A stretch of DNA of 64,000 nt from Arhodomonas sp052060015 (GCF_052060015.1 NZ_JBPODZ010000007.1:62001-126000), one strand, 5' to 3'; shown: positions 25,563 to 33,811, numbered from the stretch's first letter. Numbers and translations are program-made. The notes: generated from the letters alone by a model not told the origin.

Positions 25563-26900
25563 TTGGCCAAGTCCCCTGGCAACGTGAATGCGCTTGCGGG
25601 CCTCGGGCGGCTCACCGAGGTGCGCCAGCGGCTGATGTTCGTGCTAATGGCGCTGGTGATCTATCGGCTGGGTGCGCACCTGACCATCCCCGGGATCGAC
25701 CAGACCGCGCTGGCCCAGATGTTCGAGCAGCAGTCGGGCACCATCCTGGACATGTTCAACATGTTCTCGGGGGGTGCCCTGTCGCGGCTGTCCATCTTCG
25801 CCCTCGGGGTCATGCCCTACATCTCGGCCTCGATCATCATGCAGCTCATGAGCATGGTGGTGCCGACGCTCGAGCAGTTGCGTAAGGAGGGTGAGCAAGG
25901 GCGGCGCCAGATCACCAAGTACACCCGCTACGGGACGCTGGCGCTGGCGACGTTCCAGGGGATCGGGATAACCTATGCGCTCCAGAATCAGGGAGTGGTG
26001 CTCAACCCCGGTATGGCGTTCGTCTTTACCGGGACGATCACGCTGGTGACCGGTACCATCTTCCTCATGTGGCTCGGCGAGCAGATCACCGAGCGCGGGA
26101 TCGGTAACGGTATCTCGCTGATCATCTTTGCCGGCATTGTCGCGGGGCTGCCTTCGGCATTGGGCGGGACCCTAGAGCTGGCGCGCACCGGGGAGCTTTC
26201 GATCCTGACGGTGCTGTTCTTCCTGGCCCTGGCGATCGCGGTGATCGGGTTCATCGTGTTCATCGAGCGGGGGCAGCGGCGTATCACGGTGCAGTACGCC
26301 CGGCGCCAGCAGGGCCGGAAGATGTACGCCGCCCAGTCGAGCCATCTGCCGTTGAAGCTGAACATGGCTGGGGTGATCCCCCCGATCTTCGCTTCCAGCA
26401 TTATCCTGTTCCCGGCGACACTGGGGCAGTGGTTCGGCCAGGGTTCGCTCGGCTGGTTGCAGGGCATCGGCAATATGCTCAGTCCCGGGCAGCCGCTGTA
26501 CATCACCTTCTATGCGGTGGCGATCATATTCTTCTGCTTTTTCTACACCGCGCTGGTGTTCAACGCACGGGAGACCGCCGATAACCTCAAGCGCTCGGGT
26601 GCCTTCATCCCTGGTATTCGGCCGGGGGAGCAGACGGCCCGTTATATAGACAAGGTGATGACGCGACTGACGCTGGTGGGTGCGCTGTATATCACCGGGG
26701 TGTGTTTGCTGCCGGAGTTCCTGCTGCTGTATTGGAACGTGCCGTTCTACTTCGGGGGCACCTCACTGCTGATCATCGTGATCGTGGTCATGGACTTCAT
26801 GTCCCAGATCCAGGCGCACCTGCTTTCGCATCAGTACGAGCCACTGATGAAGAAGGCGAATCTGAAGGCCCACGGCCGGGGCGGCGGAATGCTCCGGTAA
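25563..26900 (+). CDS. secY: Protein translocase channel subunit SecY
   Basis: SecY is the protein-conducting channel, with SecE (left edge of this window) as partner. The 445 residues have about ten membrane helices; the first follows RLTEVRQRLMFVLMALVIY. The plug/pore region (MFNMFSGGALSRLSIFALGV) and cytoplasmic loops with conserved arginines (NGISLIIFAGI, RRQQGRKMY) are present. The start is TTG at 25563, one base after the rplO stop, so expression should depend on coupling. Confidence 0.98.
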   Translation: MAKSPGNVNALAGLGRLTEVRQRLMFVLMALVIYRLGAHLTIPGIDQTALAQMFEQQSGTILDMFNMFSGGALSRLSIFALGVMPYISASIIMQLMSMVVPTLEQLRKEGEQGRRQITKYTRYGTLALATFQGIGITYALQNQGVVLNPGMAFVFTGTITLVTGTIFLMWLGEQITERGIGNGISLIIFAGIVAGLPSALGGTLELARTGELSILTVLFFLALAIAVIGFIVFIERGQRRITVQYARRQQGRKMYAAQSSHLPLKLNMAGVIPPIFASSIILFPATLGQWFGQGSLGWLQGIGNMLSPGQPLYITFYAVAIIFFCFFYTALVFNARETADNLKRSGAFIPGIRPGEQTARYIDKVMTRLTLVGALYITGVCLLPEFLLLYWNVPFYFGGTSLLIIVIVVMDFMSQIQAHLLSHQYEPLMKKANLKAHGRGGGMLR

Positions 26901-26951
26901 GGGGCCAGGGGTGGTGGTGCCGCTGGCGTTGCGGGCCATCGATACGGGTTT

Positions 26952-26981
26952 CGGGCGGGCCCTGTGGACGGGGCGCGCCCG
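26952..26981 (+). other. Hairpin in the secY-rpmJ spacer
   Basis: CGGGCG (26952-26957) pairs with CGCCCG (26976-26981), then a G-G mismatch, then GCCC/GGGC with an 8-base loop. There is no T-run after it, so it is not a typical terminator. It ends 22 bases before the rpmJ ATG. Confidence 0.35.
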
Positions 26982-27003
26982 CGGATTCTGCGGAGACAAC
27001 GAG

Positions 27004-27117
27004 ATGAAAGTACGGGCATCGGTCAAGAAGATCTGCCGCAACTGCAAGGTGGTAAAGCGCCGGGGCACGGTTCGGGTGATCTGTTCGGACGGGCGGCACA
27101 AGCAGCGCCAGGGCTGA
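27004..27117 (+). CDS. rpmJ: 50S ribosomal protein L36, zinc-binding form
   Basis: L36 is a 37-residue zinc-ribbon protein. The ligands are visible as CRNC near residues 11-14 and CSDGRH near 27-32 (three cysteines and one histidine), so this is the zinc-containing form. It follows secY, as in E. coli. The next gene, rpsM, lies beyond a hairpin and a probable internal promoter. Confidence 0.96.
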   Translation: MKVRASVKKICRNCKVVKRRGTVRVICSDGRHKQRQG

Positions 27118-27129
27118 GCCCCTGGCGGC

Positions 27130-27159
27130 TTGAATACGTGGCGGAAGGCCCGCTATACT
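27130..27159 (+). promoter_or_regulatory. Probable promoter of the alpha set (rpsM-rplQ)
   Basis: TTGAAT (27130-27135) and TATACT (27154-27159) are 18 bases apart, four and five matches of six to the sigma-70 boxes. Transcription would start near 27166, about 35 bases before rpsM. The -10 box lies exactly in the loop of the hairpin described in the next entry. Confidence 0.55.
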
Positions 27160-27173
27160 AGCGGGCTTTCCGC
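27141..27173 (+). terminator. 13-bp hairpin between rpmJ and rpsM
   Basis: 27141-27153 pairs with 27161-27173 over 13 bp with one G-U pair and a 7-base loop TATACTA. A weak T-rich stretch (ATTGTTTATT) follows within 15 bases. It may end or slow spc transcripts. RNAs begun at the internal promoter would start inside its 3' arm and so would not form it. Confidence 0.5.
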
Positions 27174-27201
27174 GGGCATTGTTTATTGGGAGTAGGAATT
27201 C

Positions 27202-27558
27202 ATGGCCCGGATAGCTGGCGTTAACATTCCCGCGAACAAGCATGCGGAAATTGCGCTCACGGCGATCTATGGCGTCGGTCGGACGCGGGCCCGCGCGATC
27301 TGCGAGGCCACCGGCGTGGCGCCGAATCGCCGGATCAGGGAGCTCTCCGACGACGAGCTGGAGAATCTCCGTCAGGAAGTGGGCAAGTACGTGGTCGAGG
27401 GCGATCTGCGGCGCAGCGTTGCGATGGATATCAAGCGGTTGATGGACCTCGGGTGCTATCGCGGCATCCGCCATCGCCGTGGGCTTCCGGTGCGCGGCCA
27501 ACAGACGCGAACCAACGCCCGCACGCGCAAGGGGCCGCGCCGCCCGGTGACGCGGTAA
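27202..27558 (+). CDS. rpsM: 30S ribosomal protein S13
   Basis: S13 contacts the P-site tRNA and bridges to L5. The 118 residues start MARIAGVNIPANKHAEIALT and end with the basic tail NARTRKGPRRPVTR. It opens the alpha set. The leader from the predicted start is short (about 35 bases), so an E. coli-like S4-binding pseudoknot around the rpsM start is not obvious. Confidence 0.98.
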   Translation: MARIAGVNIPANKHAEIALTAIYGVGRTRARAICEATGVAPNRRIRELSDDELENLRQEVGKYVVEGDLRRSVAMDIKRLMDLGCYRGIRHRRGLPVRGQQTRTNARTRKGPRRPVTR

Positions 27559-27603
27559 CGCAGCGGCTGGCGATTTCGCAGTACGGAATTCAGGACGGGC
27601 ATT

Positions 27604-27993
27604 ATGGCGAAAGCAAGTACCCGGGCGCGCAAGCGCGTGAAGCGTACCGTCGTTGACGGTATCGCCCACGTGAACGCGACCTTCAATAACACCATCATTA
27701 CCATCACCGACCGGCAGGGCAACGCGCTGGCCTGGGCGAGCGCGGGGGGCAGTGGCTTCCGCGGCTCCCGCAAGAGCACGCCGTTCGCCGCGCAGGTGGC
27801 CTCGGAACGCGCCGGTGAGGCGGCCAAGGACTATGGCCTGAAGAACCTGGAGGTTCGGGTCAAGGGCCCCGGGCCCGGCCGCGAGTCGGCGGTCCGGGCG
27901 CTGAACAACTCCGGCTATCGGGTCACCAACATCTCGGACGTGACGCCCATCCCGCACAACGGATGTCGTCCGCCCAAGAAGCGCCGCGTCTAA
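27604..27993 (+). CDS. rpsK: 30S ribosomal protein S11
   Basis: S11 forms part of the platform and the Shine-Dalgarno groove. The 129 residues include the core HVNATFNNTIITITDRQGN and the C-terminal signature DVTPIPHNGCRPPKKRRV. It is 45 bases after rpsM and 11 before rpsD. Confidence 0.98.
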   Translation: MAKASTRARKRVKRTVVDGIAHVNATFNNTIITITDRQGNALAWASAGGSGFRGSRKSTPFAAQVASERAGEAAKDYGLKNLEVRVKGPGPGRESAVRALNNSGYRVTNISDVTPIPHNGCRPPKKRRV

Positions 27994-28004
27994 GGGGAGC
28001 AACG

Positions 28005-28625
28005 ATGGCGAGATATATTGGACCGACCTGCAAGCTCGCCCGGCGCGAGGGCACCGACCTGTCGCTAAAGAGTGGTGTTCGGCCGCTGGACAGCAAGTGC
28101 AAGCTCGACACGCCGCCCGGCCAGCACGGTCAGCGGCGTACGCGGCTTTCCGATTACGGACTGCAGCTGCGCGAGAAGCAGAAGGTGCGCCGGATGTACG
28201 GTGTGCTCGAGAAGCAGTTCCGCAATTACTACAAGGAGGCGGACCGGCGCAAGGGCAACACCGGTGAGAACCTGCTCCAGCTCCTGGAGAGTCGGCTGGA
28301 TAACGTCGTCTACCGCATGGGCTTTGGCTCCACGAGGGCCGAGGCGCGGCAGCTGGTTGCCCACCGGGCGGTACAGGTCAACGGTCGGGTGACGAACGTT
28401 GCCTCGGCCCAGGTCAAGCCGGGTGACGTGGTCTCGCTCAAGGAGAAGGCCCGCAAGCAGGTGCGCGTACAGGCGGCGCTTGAGATGGCGCAGCAGGCGG
28501 GCTTTCCGCAGTGGGTCGAGGTGGATCCGAATCAGTTCCAGGGGACGTTCAAGCAGGTCCCGGATCGGGCGGATCTCTCGCAGGAGATCAACGAACACCT
28601 GATCATCGAGCTGTACTCCAAGTAA
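28005..28625 (+). CDS. rpsD: 30S ribosomal protein S4
   Basis: S4 initiates 30S assembly and in E. coli represses the alpha operon. The ATG at 28005 gives MARYIGPTCKLARREG and 206 residues; an upstream in-frame codon would overlap rpsK and is rejected. The S4-type RNA-binding domain begins near residue 96 (SRLDNVVYRMGFGSTRAEAR). The few cysteines do not form a zinc site. Confidence 0.98.
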   Translation: MARYIGPTCKLARREGTDLSLKSGVRPLDSKCKLDTPPGQHGQRRTRLSDYGLQLREKQKVRRMYGVLEKQFRNYYKEADRRKGNTGENLLQLLESRLDNVVYRMGFGSTRAEARQLVAHRAVQVNGRVTNVASAQVKPGDVVSLKEKARKQVRVQAALEMAQQAGFPQWVEVDPNQFQGTFKQVPDRADLSQEINEHLIIELYSK

Positions 28626-28662
28626 CGGCGCCGCGCTCGGGTCAATCGAGAGGTTCAACCTC

Positions 28663-29661
28663 ATGCAGGGTCAATACAAGGACTATCTCAAGCCGCGGGT
28701 GGTGGATGTCGAGGCCATCGACGACCGCCGCGCGAAGGTGACGCTGGAGCCGCTGGAGCGCGGTTTCGGTCACACTCTGGGCAATGCGTTGCGTCGCGTC
28801 CTGCTCTCCTCGATGCCCGGCTATGCCGTCACCGAGGCGGAGATCGAAGGGGTGCTGCACGAGTACACGGCGATCGAGGGCGTCCATGAGGACGTCGTCG
28901 ATATCCTGCTCAACCTCAAGGAGCTCGCCGTTCGTCTGCATTCCCGGGAAGAGGCCACGCTCCGGCTCTCGAAGCAGGGGCCGGGTCCCGTCACGGCGGG
29001 TGACATCGAGACGGCACACGACGTCGAGGTGAAGAACCCGGACCTGGTGATCGCGACGCTTACTCGGGATATCCCGTTCGAGGCGAGTATCCGCGTGGAG
29101 CGGGGGCGTGGCTACGAACCCGCCACGGCGCGGGAGCGCGACGAGGAGCGGACGATCGGTCGGCTTGCGCTGGACGCGACCTACAGCCCCGTGCGCCGGG
29201 TGGCATACAACGTCGAGAGTGCGCGTGTCGAACAGCGCACGGATCTCGATAAGCTGGTGCTGGATATCGAAACGAACGGGGTGCTGGAGCCGGAAGAGGC
29301 GGTGCGTTTTGCCGCCGGGTTGCTTCGCGACCAGCTCGCTGTCTTCGTCGATCTTGAGGGCGGCGAGGAGAGCTTCGAGCCGGAGCGCGAGGAGCCATCG
29401 GTGGATCCGGTGCTGCTTCGGCCCATCGATGATCTGGAGCTCACAGTGCGCTCGGCGAACTGCCTCAAGGCCGAGAGCATCCATTACGTTGGTGACCTAG
29501 TCCAGAAGACCGAGGTCGAGCTGTTGAAGACGCCGAACCTCGGCAAGAAGTCGCTCAACGAGATCAAAGAGGTGCTGGCCCAGCACGGTCTGCAGCTCGG
29601 AATGCGCTTGGACAGTTGGCCACCGGCCGGGCTGGATGACAGCAGCCGCGCGCTGGGCTGA
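28663..29661 (+). CDS. rpoA: DNA-directed RNA polymerase subunit alpha
   Basis: Alpha dimerises to scaffold the polymerase core and binds UP elements and activators. The 332 residues have the N-terminal assembly domain with ERGFGHTLGNALRRVLLSS near residues 32-50, a linker, and a C-terminal domain with the DNA-contacting segment RSANCLKAESIHYVGDL and NLGKKSLNEIKE. It lies between rpsD and rplQ, the standard order. Confidence 0.99.
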   Translation: MQGQYKDYLKPRVVDVEAIDDRRAKVTLEPLERGFGHTLGNALRRVLLSSMPGYAVTEAEIEGVLHEYTAIEGVHEDVVDILLNLKELAVRLHSREEATLRLSKQGPGPVTAGDIETAHDVEVKNPDLVIATLTRDIPFEASIRVERGRGYEPATARERDEERTIGRLALDATYSPVRRVAYNVESARVEQRTDLDKLVLDIETNGVLEPEEAVRFAAGLLRDQLAVFVDLEGGEESFEPEREEPSVDPVLLRPIDDLELTVRSANCLKAESIHYVGDLVQKTEVELLKTPNLGKKSLNEIKEVLAQHGLQLGMRLDSWPPAGLDDSSRALG

Positions 29662-29687
29662 GTCGCACGGAATTAAGGAAGGCAGAT

Positions 29688-30092
29688 ATGCGCCATCGCA
29701 AATCGGGACGTAAGCTCAATCGCAACAGCAGTCATAGGCAGGCCATGTTCCGGAACATGGCCGCCTCGCTCTTCCGGCACGAGGTGATTCGCACCACGCT
29801 GCCCAAGGCCAAGGAGTTGCGGCGGGTGGCTGAGCCGCTGATTACCCTGGCCAAGGAGGATGGGGTGGCGAAGCGCCGGACTGCCTTTGCGCGACTTCGC
29901 GACAAGGAGGTGGTGACCAAGCTGTTCGAGGAGCTCGGCCCGCGGTATCAGCAGCGGCCGGGGGGCTACTTGCGCATCCTCAAGGCCGGTTTCCGGGCCG
30001 GGGATAATGCTCCCATGGCGCTGGTGGAGCTGGTTGATCGGCCGGTCGACCTTGAAGAGGACGAAGCCGCGGAGCAGCCGGAAGAGGCCTGA
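29688..30092 (+). CDS. rplQ: 50S ribosomal protein L17
   Basis: L17 is at the tunnel-exit surface. The 134 residues start MRHRKSGRKLNRNSSHRQAM and end with an acidic tail (EEDEAAEQPEEA) longer than in E. coli, fitting a salt-adapted organism. It is the last gene of the ribosomal block; the terminator lies 30 bases downstream. Confidence 0.98.
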   Translation: MRHRKSGRKLNRNSSHRQAMFRNMAASLFRHEVIRTTLPKAKELRRVAEPLITLAKEDGVAKRRTAFARLRDKEVVTKLFEELGPRYQQRPGGYLRILKAGFRAGDNAPMALVELVDRPVDLEEDEAAEQPEEA

Positions 30093-30122
30093 ATCGGCAG
30101 GGAACCATTCCGGGGGATGAGG

Positions 30123-30155
30123 ACCGGGCACGCGGGGACGCGGCCCGGTTTTTTT
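30123..30155 (+). terminator. Strong Rho-independent terminator of the ribosomal block
   Basis: ACCGGGC (30123-30129) pairs with GCCCGGT (30143-30149); after a bulged A the stem continues as CGCG/CGCG with a GGGA tetraloop. A run of seven T follows directly (30149-30155). This closes the 30-kb block that begins upstream of secE. Confidence 0.92.
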
Positions 30156-30175
30156 GTATCTGCGGGAGGGGAACG

Positions 30176-30910
30176 ATGATCCTGCTGTATACAGACTTCG
30201 GCTGGTGCGGTCCGTACGTCGGGCTCATGCACCGGGTAGTCGCCGGTCGAGTGCCCTCCGTTCCCGTGGTGGATCTGATGCACGATGCGCCCCGCTTCCG
30301 GCCGGTGGAGGCCGGGCGGTTGCTTGCGGCGTTGCTGCCGGGGCTGCCGCGTCGGTGCATCGTTGTGGGTGTCATCGATCCCGGGGTCGGTACGGAACGT
30401 TCCGCGCTGGTGTGCCGGCGCGGCGAGCAGTGGCTGATCGGCCCGGATAACGGCTTGTTCGCCGCGGCCCTTGTCGGCGAGGACGGGGCACGGGCCTGGC
30501 GGTTGCCGGTGCCGGGGGAGGCGTCGGCGAGCTTCCACGGCCGGGACGTATTCGCACCGGCCGCGGCGAGTCTGGCCGTCGGTCGTATGCCTGCGGGTCT
30601 GCGGCCGGTGAGGGAATGGGTGGGGCGGGGTGAGTCACGGGAGCGGGACGTCGCCATCTATATCGATGACTTCGGCAATGTCATGATAGGCAGGAACGTC
30701 GCCGCCCTGACCGCGGGGGAAGCGCCGCGGCCCGGTGGCCGGGAATTGCCGCGTGCGCGGACCTTCGCGGAGTGCGCGCCCGGGGCGGCGTTCTGGTACG
30801 AGAACTCCTTGGGCCTGGTGGAGATTGCGGTCAATCAGGGGGATGCCGCCCGGGAGCTCGGGCTCGCCGTGGGTGATCCGGTGCCTATGCGCGCGGAGCT
30901 CGAGACGTGA
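30176..30910 (+). CDS. SAM hydroxide adenosyltransferase (DUF62) family protein
   Basis: Members of this family (SAM hydrolases, fluorinase and chlorinase relatives) attack S-adenosylmethionine with water or halide to release methionine and an adenosine product. The 244 residues carry the family pattern: TDFG near the start with GPYVGLM, DPGVGTER (68-75), PDNGLF (90-95), FHGRDVFAP (120-128) and IDDFGNVM (163-170). Ordinary bacterial members act as SAM hydrolases; I infer that activity, not halogenation, since the 21-23-residue halogenase loop is not evident. GGGAGG precedes the ATG. The gene stands just after the ribosomal terminator, so it needs its own promoter. Confidence 0.85.
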   Translation: MILLYTDFGWCGPYVGLMHRVVAGRVPSVPVVDLMHDAPRFRPVEAGRLLAALLPGLPRRCIVVGVIDPGVGTERSALVCRRGEQWLIGPDNGLFAAALVGEDGARAWRLPVPGEASASFHGRDVFAPAAASLAVGRMPAGLRPVREWVGRGESRERDVAIYIDDFGNVMIGRNVAALTAGEAPRPGGRELPRARTFAECAPGAAFWYENSLGLVEIAVNQGDAARELGLAVGDPVPMRAELET

Positions 30911-30926
30911 GTAAGGAGGTGGGTCC

Positions 30927-31178
30927 ATGCGGATCAAGGTGGATGTGGATGCGACGCCGGAGGAGCTTCGGCGGTTCCTCGGGCTGCCGGATGTGAGTGC
31001 CCTCCAGGACGAGGTGGTAGCGGCGGTGCGCGAGCGGATGCAGGAGGGCTGGGAGGGCTACGACCCGGCGGCGTTCCTGCGCACCTGGGCGCAGCCCGAT
31101 GTCCCTGGCATGCAGCAGCTGCAGGAAGCATTCCTCGATGCACTGCGACGCACAAACCGCGGCGGCGGCACCGATTGA
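30927..31178 (+). CDS. Small DUF6489-like protein
   Basis: This 83-residue protein starts MRIKVDVDATPEELRRFLGL. The beginning matches my memory of DUF6489, a small protein of unknown function common in proteobacteria, with a short N-terminal strand, a TPEE(A/L)RxFLGLPDV segment and an amphipathic C-terminal helix. There is no signal peptide or membrane segment. It is 16 bases downstream of the SAM hydrolase-like gene and shares its direction, so the two probably share a message. The family name is from recall. Confidence 0.6.
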   Translation: MRIKVDVDATPEELRRFLGLPDVSALQDEVVAAVRERMQEGWEGYDPAAFLRTWAQPDVPGMQQLQEAFLDALRRTNRGGGTD

Positions 31179-31254
31179 GGCGCGCCGGGCGGGGCGCAAT
31201 CCACGGCAGTATCGGGCTGCTGCGCTGCGGCAAGGGCGCCCGGCATTCGGGTCT

Positions 31255-31262
31255 GCTACAAT
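31255..31262 (+). promoter_or_regulatory. Extended -10 promoter before mdh
   Basis: TGCTACAAT spans 31254-31262: an extended -10 TG motif one base before TACAAT (31257-31262). No good -35 is seen at the right distance, which extended -10 promoters tolerate. The start would fall near 31269, 60 bases before mdh. Confidence 0.45.
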
Positions 31263-31328
31263 CGCGCCGAAATGGCAGGGCGCGCCGCGTCGTGTCCAGG
31301 CATACCCCAGGCAATCAGGAGATCCCCC

Positions 31329-32309
31329 ATGAAAGCACCCGTACGTGTCGCGGTAACCGGTGCCGCGGGCCAGATCGGCTACAGCCTACTGTTCCGGGTC
31401 GCCGCCGGCGAGATGCTCGGTCCGGACCAGCCCGTCATCCTCCAGCTACTGGAGATCCCGCCGGCGATGGACGCCGTCGAGGGCGTGGTCATGGAGCTGG
31501 AGGACTGTGCCTTCCCCCTGGTCGCGGGGATCACGAAAACGGACAAGGCCGAGGAGGGCTTCCGGGATGCGGACTACGTCCTGCTCGTCGGCGCCAAGCC
31601 CCGGGGGCCCGGCATGGAGCGCAAGGACCTGCTCGAGGCCAACGCCTCGATCTTCTCCGCCCAGGGTAAGGCCCTCAATGACGTCGCCAGCCGGGATGTC
31701 CGCGTGCTGGTGGTGGGCAACCCGGCGAACACCAATGCCCTGATCGCCCAGCGCAATGCGCCGGACCTGGATCCGCGCTGTTTCACAGCCATGATGCGGC
31801 TCGATCACAATCGCGCTTTGGCCCAGCTCGCCAATCGTACCGACAGCCACACCACCGATATTCGCAACCTCGTGGTTTGGGGCAACCACTCCGCCACCCA
31901 GTACCCGGATATCAGCCACGCCAGTGTCGGTGGCCGGCCCGCCCGGGAGCTCGTGGAGCAGCAGTGGCTCGTTGACGAGTTCATCCCCACTGTGCAGCAG
32001 CGCGGCGCCGCCATCATCAAGGCCCGTGGGCAGTCGAGCGCGGCCAGTGCGGCGAGCGCCGCCATCGACCACATGCGTGACTGGACCATGGGCACCCCCG
32101 AGGACGACTGGGTCAGCATGGCGGTCCCCTCCGACGGCAGTTACGGCGTCGCGGAAGGCATCATCTACTCCTTCCCCTGCCGGGTGCGTAACGGCCGCTA
32201 TGAGATCGTCCAAGGCCTCGAGATCGACGAGTTCTCCCGCGAGCGGATGCAGGCCACGGAGCGGGAGCTCGTCGAGGAGCGCGACGCGGTCGCCCACCTC
32301 CTCCCCTGA
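31329..32309 (+). CDS. mdh: Malate dehydrogenase
   Basis: This enzyme converts malate and oxaloacetate with NAD in the TCA cycle. The ATG at 31329 follows AGGAG (31317-31321) and gives 326 residues. Motifs are GAAGQIG (11-17) for NAD, PRGPGMERKD (91-100) on the mobile loop with substrate arginines, NPANTN (131-136), LDHNRA (158-163) with the catalytic Asp/Arg, and WGNHS (184-188) with catalytic His187. It is the long, cytosolic-type bacterial form rather than the shorter E. coli form. It stands alone between a promoter and a terminator-like stem. Confidence 0.95.
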   Translation: MKAPVRVAVTGAAGQIGYSLLFRVAAGEMLGPDQPVILQLLEIPPAMDAVEGVVMELEDCAFPLVAGITKTDKAEEGFRDADYVLLVGAKPRGPGMERKDLLEANASIFSAQGKALNDVASRDVRVLVVGNPANTNALIAQRNAPDLDPRCFTAMMRLDHNRALAQLANRTDSHTTDIRNLVVWGNHSATQYPDISHASVGGRPARELVEQQWLVDEFIPTVQQRGAAIIKARGQSSAASAASAAIDHMRDWTMGTPEDDWVSMAVPSDGSYGVAEGIIYSFPCRVRNGRYEIVQGLEIDEFSRERMQATERELVEERDAVAHLLP

Positions 32310-32328
32310 GGGGCGCTAGGGGCGCTCC

Positions 32329-32354
32329 CGCCCGTGGGGGAATCCCCGCGGGCG
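32329..32354 (+). terminator. GC-rich 11-bp hairpin after mdh
   Basis: 32329-32339 pairs with 32344-32354 over 11 bp with one T-G pair and loop GAAT, starting 20 bases after the mdh stop. The tail is CTCTGG without a T-run, so termination may be weak or Rho-aided. Two copies of GGGGCGCT lie just before it. Confidence 0.5.
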
Positions 32355-32357
32355 CTC

Positions 32358-32366
32358 TGGTATGCT
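32358..32366 (+). promoter_or_regulatory. Candidate extended -10 promoter of upp
   Basis: TGGTATGCT (32358-32366) has the TGn extension before a four-of-six -10 box. It is the only plausible promoter in the mdh-upp gap and lies directly after the hairpin, 48 bases before the upp ATG. Confidence 0.3.
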
Positions 32367-32413
32367 TGCCGGCCAGAAGAAAGGGTTCACGGTTGGTGGA
32401 GGAAGGAGAGGCC

Positions 32414-33049
32414 ATGGAGCCGTCGCTCACCGTCATCAGTCATCCGCTGGTCCAGCACAAGCTCACCCTGCTTCGCGACCGGGCGACCTCCACCGCGAAG
32501 TTTCGCAATCTCTTGCGCGAGCTGTCGGTACTCCTCGCCTACGAGGTGACGCGGGACCTGCCGCTGACCGCCCGCCCAGTAGACACGCCGCTGGCGCACA
32601 TGCCGGCCGCGCCGACCCTGGAGGGTAAGAAGCTCTGCTTCATCTCCATCCTCCGGGCGGGCAACGGGCTGCTCGACGGCATGCTCGAGCTCATCCCCGC
32701 CGCCCGGGTGGGGCACGTCGGGCTGTATCGCGATCCACAGACCCTGGAACCGGTGGAGTACTATTACAAGGTCCCCGCCGCCCTCGACGAGCGACGCATC
32801 GTGGTGGTGGATCCCATGCTGGCCACCGGCCATTCGGCAGCCGCGGCGGTGAGCCGGATCAAGCGCGACGGTGCCCGGGATATCCGCTTCCTCTGCCTGG
32901 TGGCCTCACCCGAGGGGGTGGAGGCGTTTCATGCCGAGCACCCGGACGTGCCGTTGTTCACCGCGGTGGTTGACGAGGGACTGAACGAGAAGGCCTACAT
33001 CCTCCCGGGCCTCGGTGATGCCGGCGACCGGATGTACGGCACCAAGTAA
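32414..33049 (+). CDS. upp: Uracil phosphoribosyltransferase
   Basis: This salvages uracil with PRPP to UMP. AAGGAG at 32403-32408 and the family start (MEPSLTVISHPLVQHKLTLL) fix the ATG at 32414, giving 211 residues (E. coli 208). The PRPP loop VVDPMLATGHSA is at 131-142, and the uracil-binding C-terminus LPGLGDAGDRMYGTK is intact. No uraA permease is adjacent; a GST-like gene follows after 35 bases. Confidence 0.96.
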   Translation: MEPSLTVISHPLVQHKLTLLRDRATSTAKFRNLLRELSVLLAYEVTRDLPLTARPVDTPLAHMPAAPTLEGKKLCFISILRAGNGLLDGMLELIPAARVGHVGLYRDPQTLEPVEYYYKVPAALDERRIVVVDPMLATGHSAAAAVSRIKRDGARDIRFLCLVASPEGVEAFHAEHPDVPLFTAVVDEGLNEKAYILPGLGDAGDRMYGTK

Positions 33050-33084
33050 CCTCCCCCATACCCCTGGCTGCCGAGGTTTCGCCC

Positions 33085-33696
33085 ATGAAGCTCTACGCAT
33101 CACCTACCTCCCCCTACGCCCGGGTTATCCGTGTGGTGCTGCTGGAGAAGCAGCTCACCGACCGCGTGACCCCGGTGTGGGTCAATCCCTGGGATGATCC
33201 GCCGGAGCTCCTGGCCGTGAGTCCACTGGCACGGGTACCGGTGCTGGAGGACGATGCGGGTACCTGCCTAACCGAGAGCGCGGTAATCGCGCTCTACCTG
33301 GAGCGCCGCTTCCCCGAGCCGCGGCTCATGCCCCTGGACCGGGTGGAGCACGTCCACGAGAAGCTCGGACTCGCCGAGGGGGTCATCGATAGCGCGGTGG
33401 GGGTGGTCGCCTATCGCCGGTTCCACCCCGAGTCGTCGGGGGCGCCACTGGTGGAGCGCCGCCTTGAGGCCATCCGGCGCACGATCCCCCGGGTCGCCAC
33501 CGTGGTCCGGCCGCTGATGGACCGGCCGGATCTGGGCAGCATCGCCCTGGCCGTGGCCCTGGATTACCTGGATTTCCGTCTCTCGGAGCTCGGCTGGCGG
33601 GAAGACCACGACGAGCTCGCCGCCTGGCATCGGGCGATCGCGGCCCGGCCGTCCCTGCAGGCCACGGCGCCGGATCTCGAGGCACCGGCGTTCTGA
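33085..33696 (+). CDS. Glutathione S-transferase family protein
   Basis: The 203 residues have the two-domain GST build. An N-terminal thioredoxin-like domain starts MKLYASPTSPYARVIRVVL, with the cis-proline region SPLARVPVLEDD and the glutathione-contacting LTESAVIALYLE near residues 50-75. A helical C-terminal domain follows. The early SPYARVIR segment resembles E. coli YibF-type GSTs. The substrate is unknown. It is 35 bases downstream of upp and probably co-transcribed. Confidence 0.85.
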   Translation: MKLYASPTSPYARVIRVVLLEKQLTDRVTPVWVNPWDDPPELLAVSPLARVPVLEDDAGTCLTESAVIALYLERRFPEPRLMPLDRVEHVHEKLGLAEGVIDSAVGVVAYRRFHPESSGAPLVERRLEAIRRTIPRVATVVRPLMDRPDLGSIALAVALDYLDFRLSELGWREDHDELAAWHRAIAARPSLQATAPDLEAPAF

Positions 33697-33742
33697 TCGC
33701 CGGGCGTGGCCACGGATGGCGGAATCGCGGAGAAGTTGCTAC

Positions 33743-33776
33743 CCTTCCATTAGTCCGAACTCGTACTAATGGAAGG
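33743..33776. promoter_or_regulatory. Perfect 12-bp inverted repeat, likely operator
   Basis: CCTTCCATTAGT (33743-33754) is repeated in inverted form as ACTAATGGAAGG (33765-33776) around a 10-base centre. It is much more AT-rich than its surroundings and lies 35 bases before the next ATG. There is no T-run, so it looks like a repressor or activator site rather than a terminator. The protein that binds it is unknown. Confidence 0.6.
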
Positions 33777-33811
33777 TCCGGGGTGCGTTCCCCGGCGGGA
33801 GGGACTTCGCG

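Noticed and set aside
32310..32327. Two GGGGCGCT copies as a tandem repeat element
   Set aside because: Too short and GC-rich to distinguish from chance.
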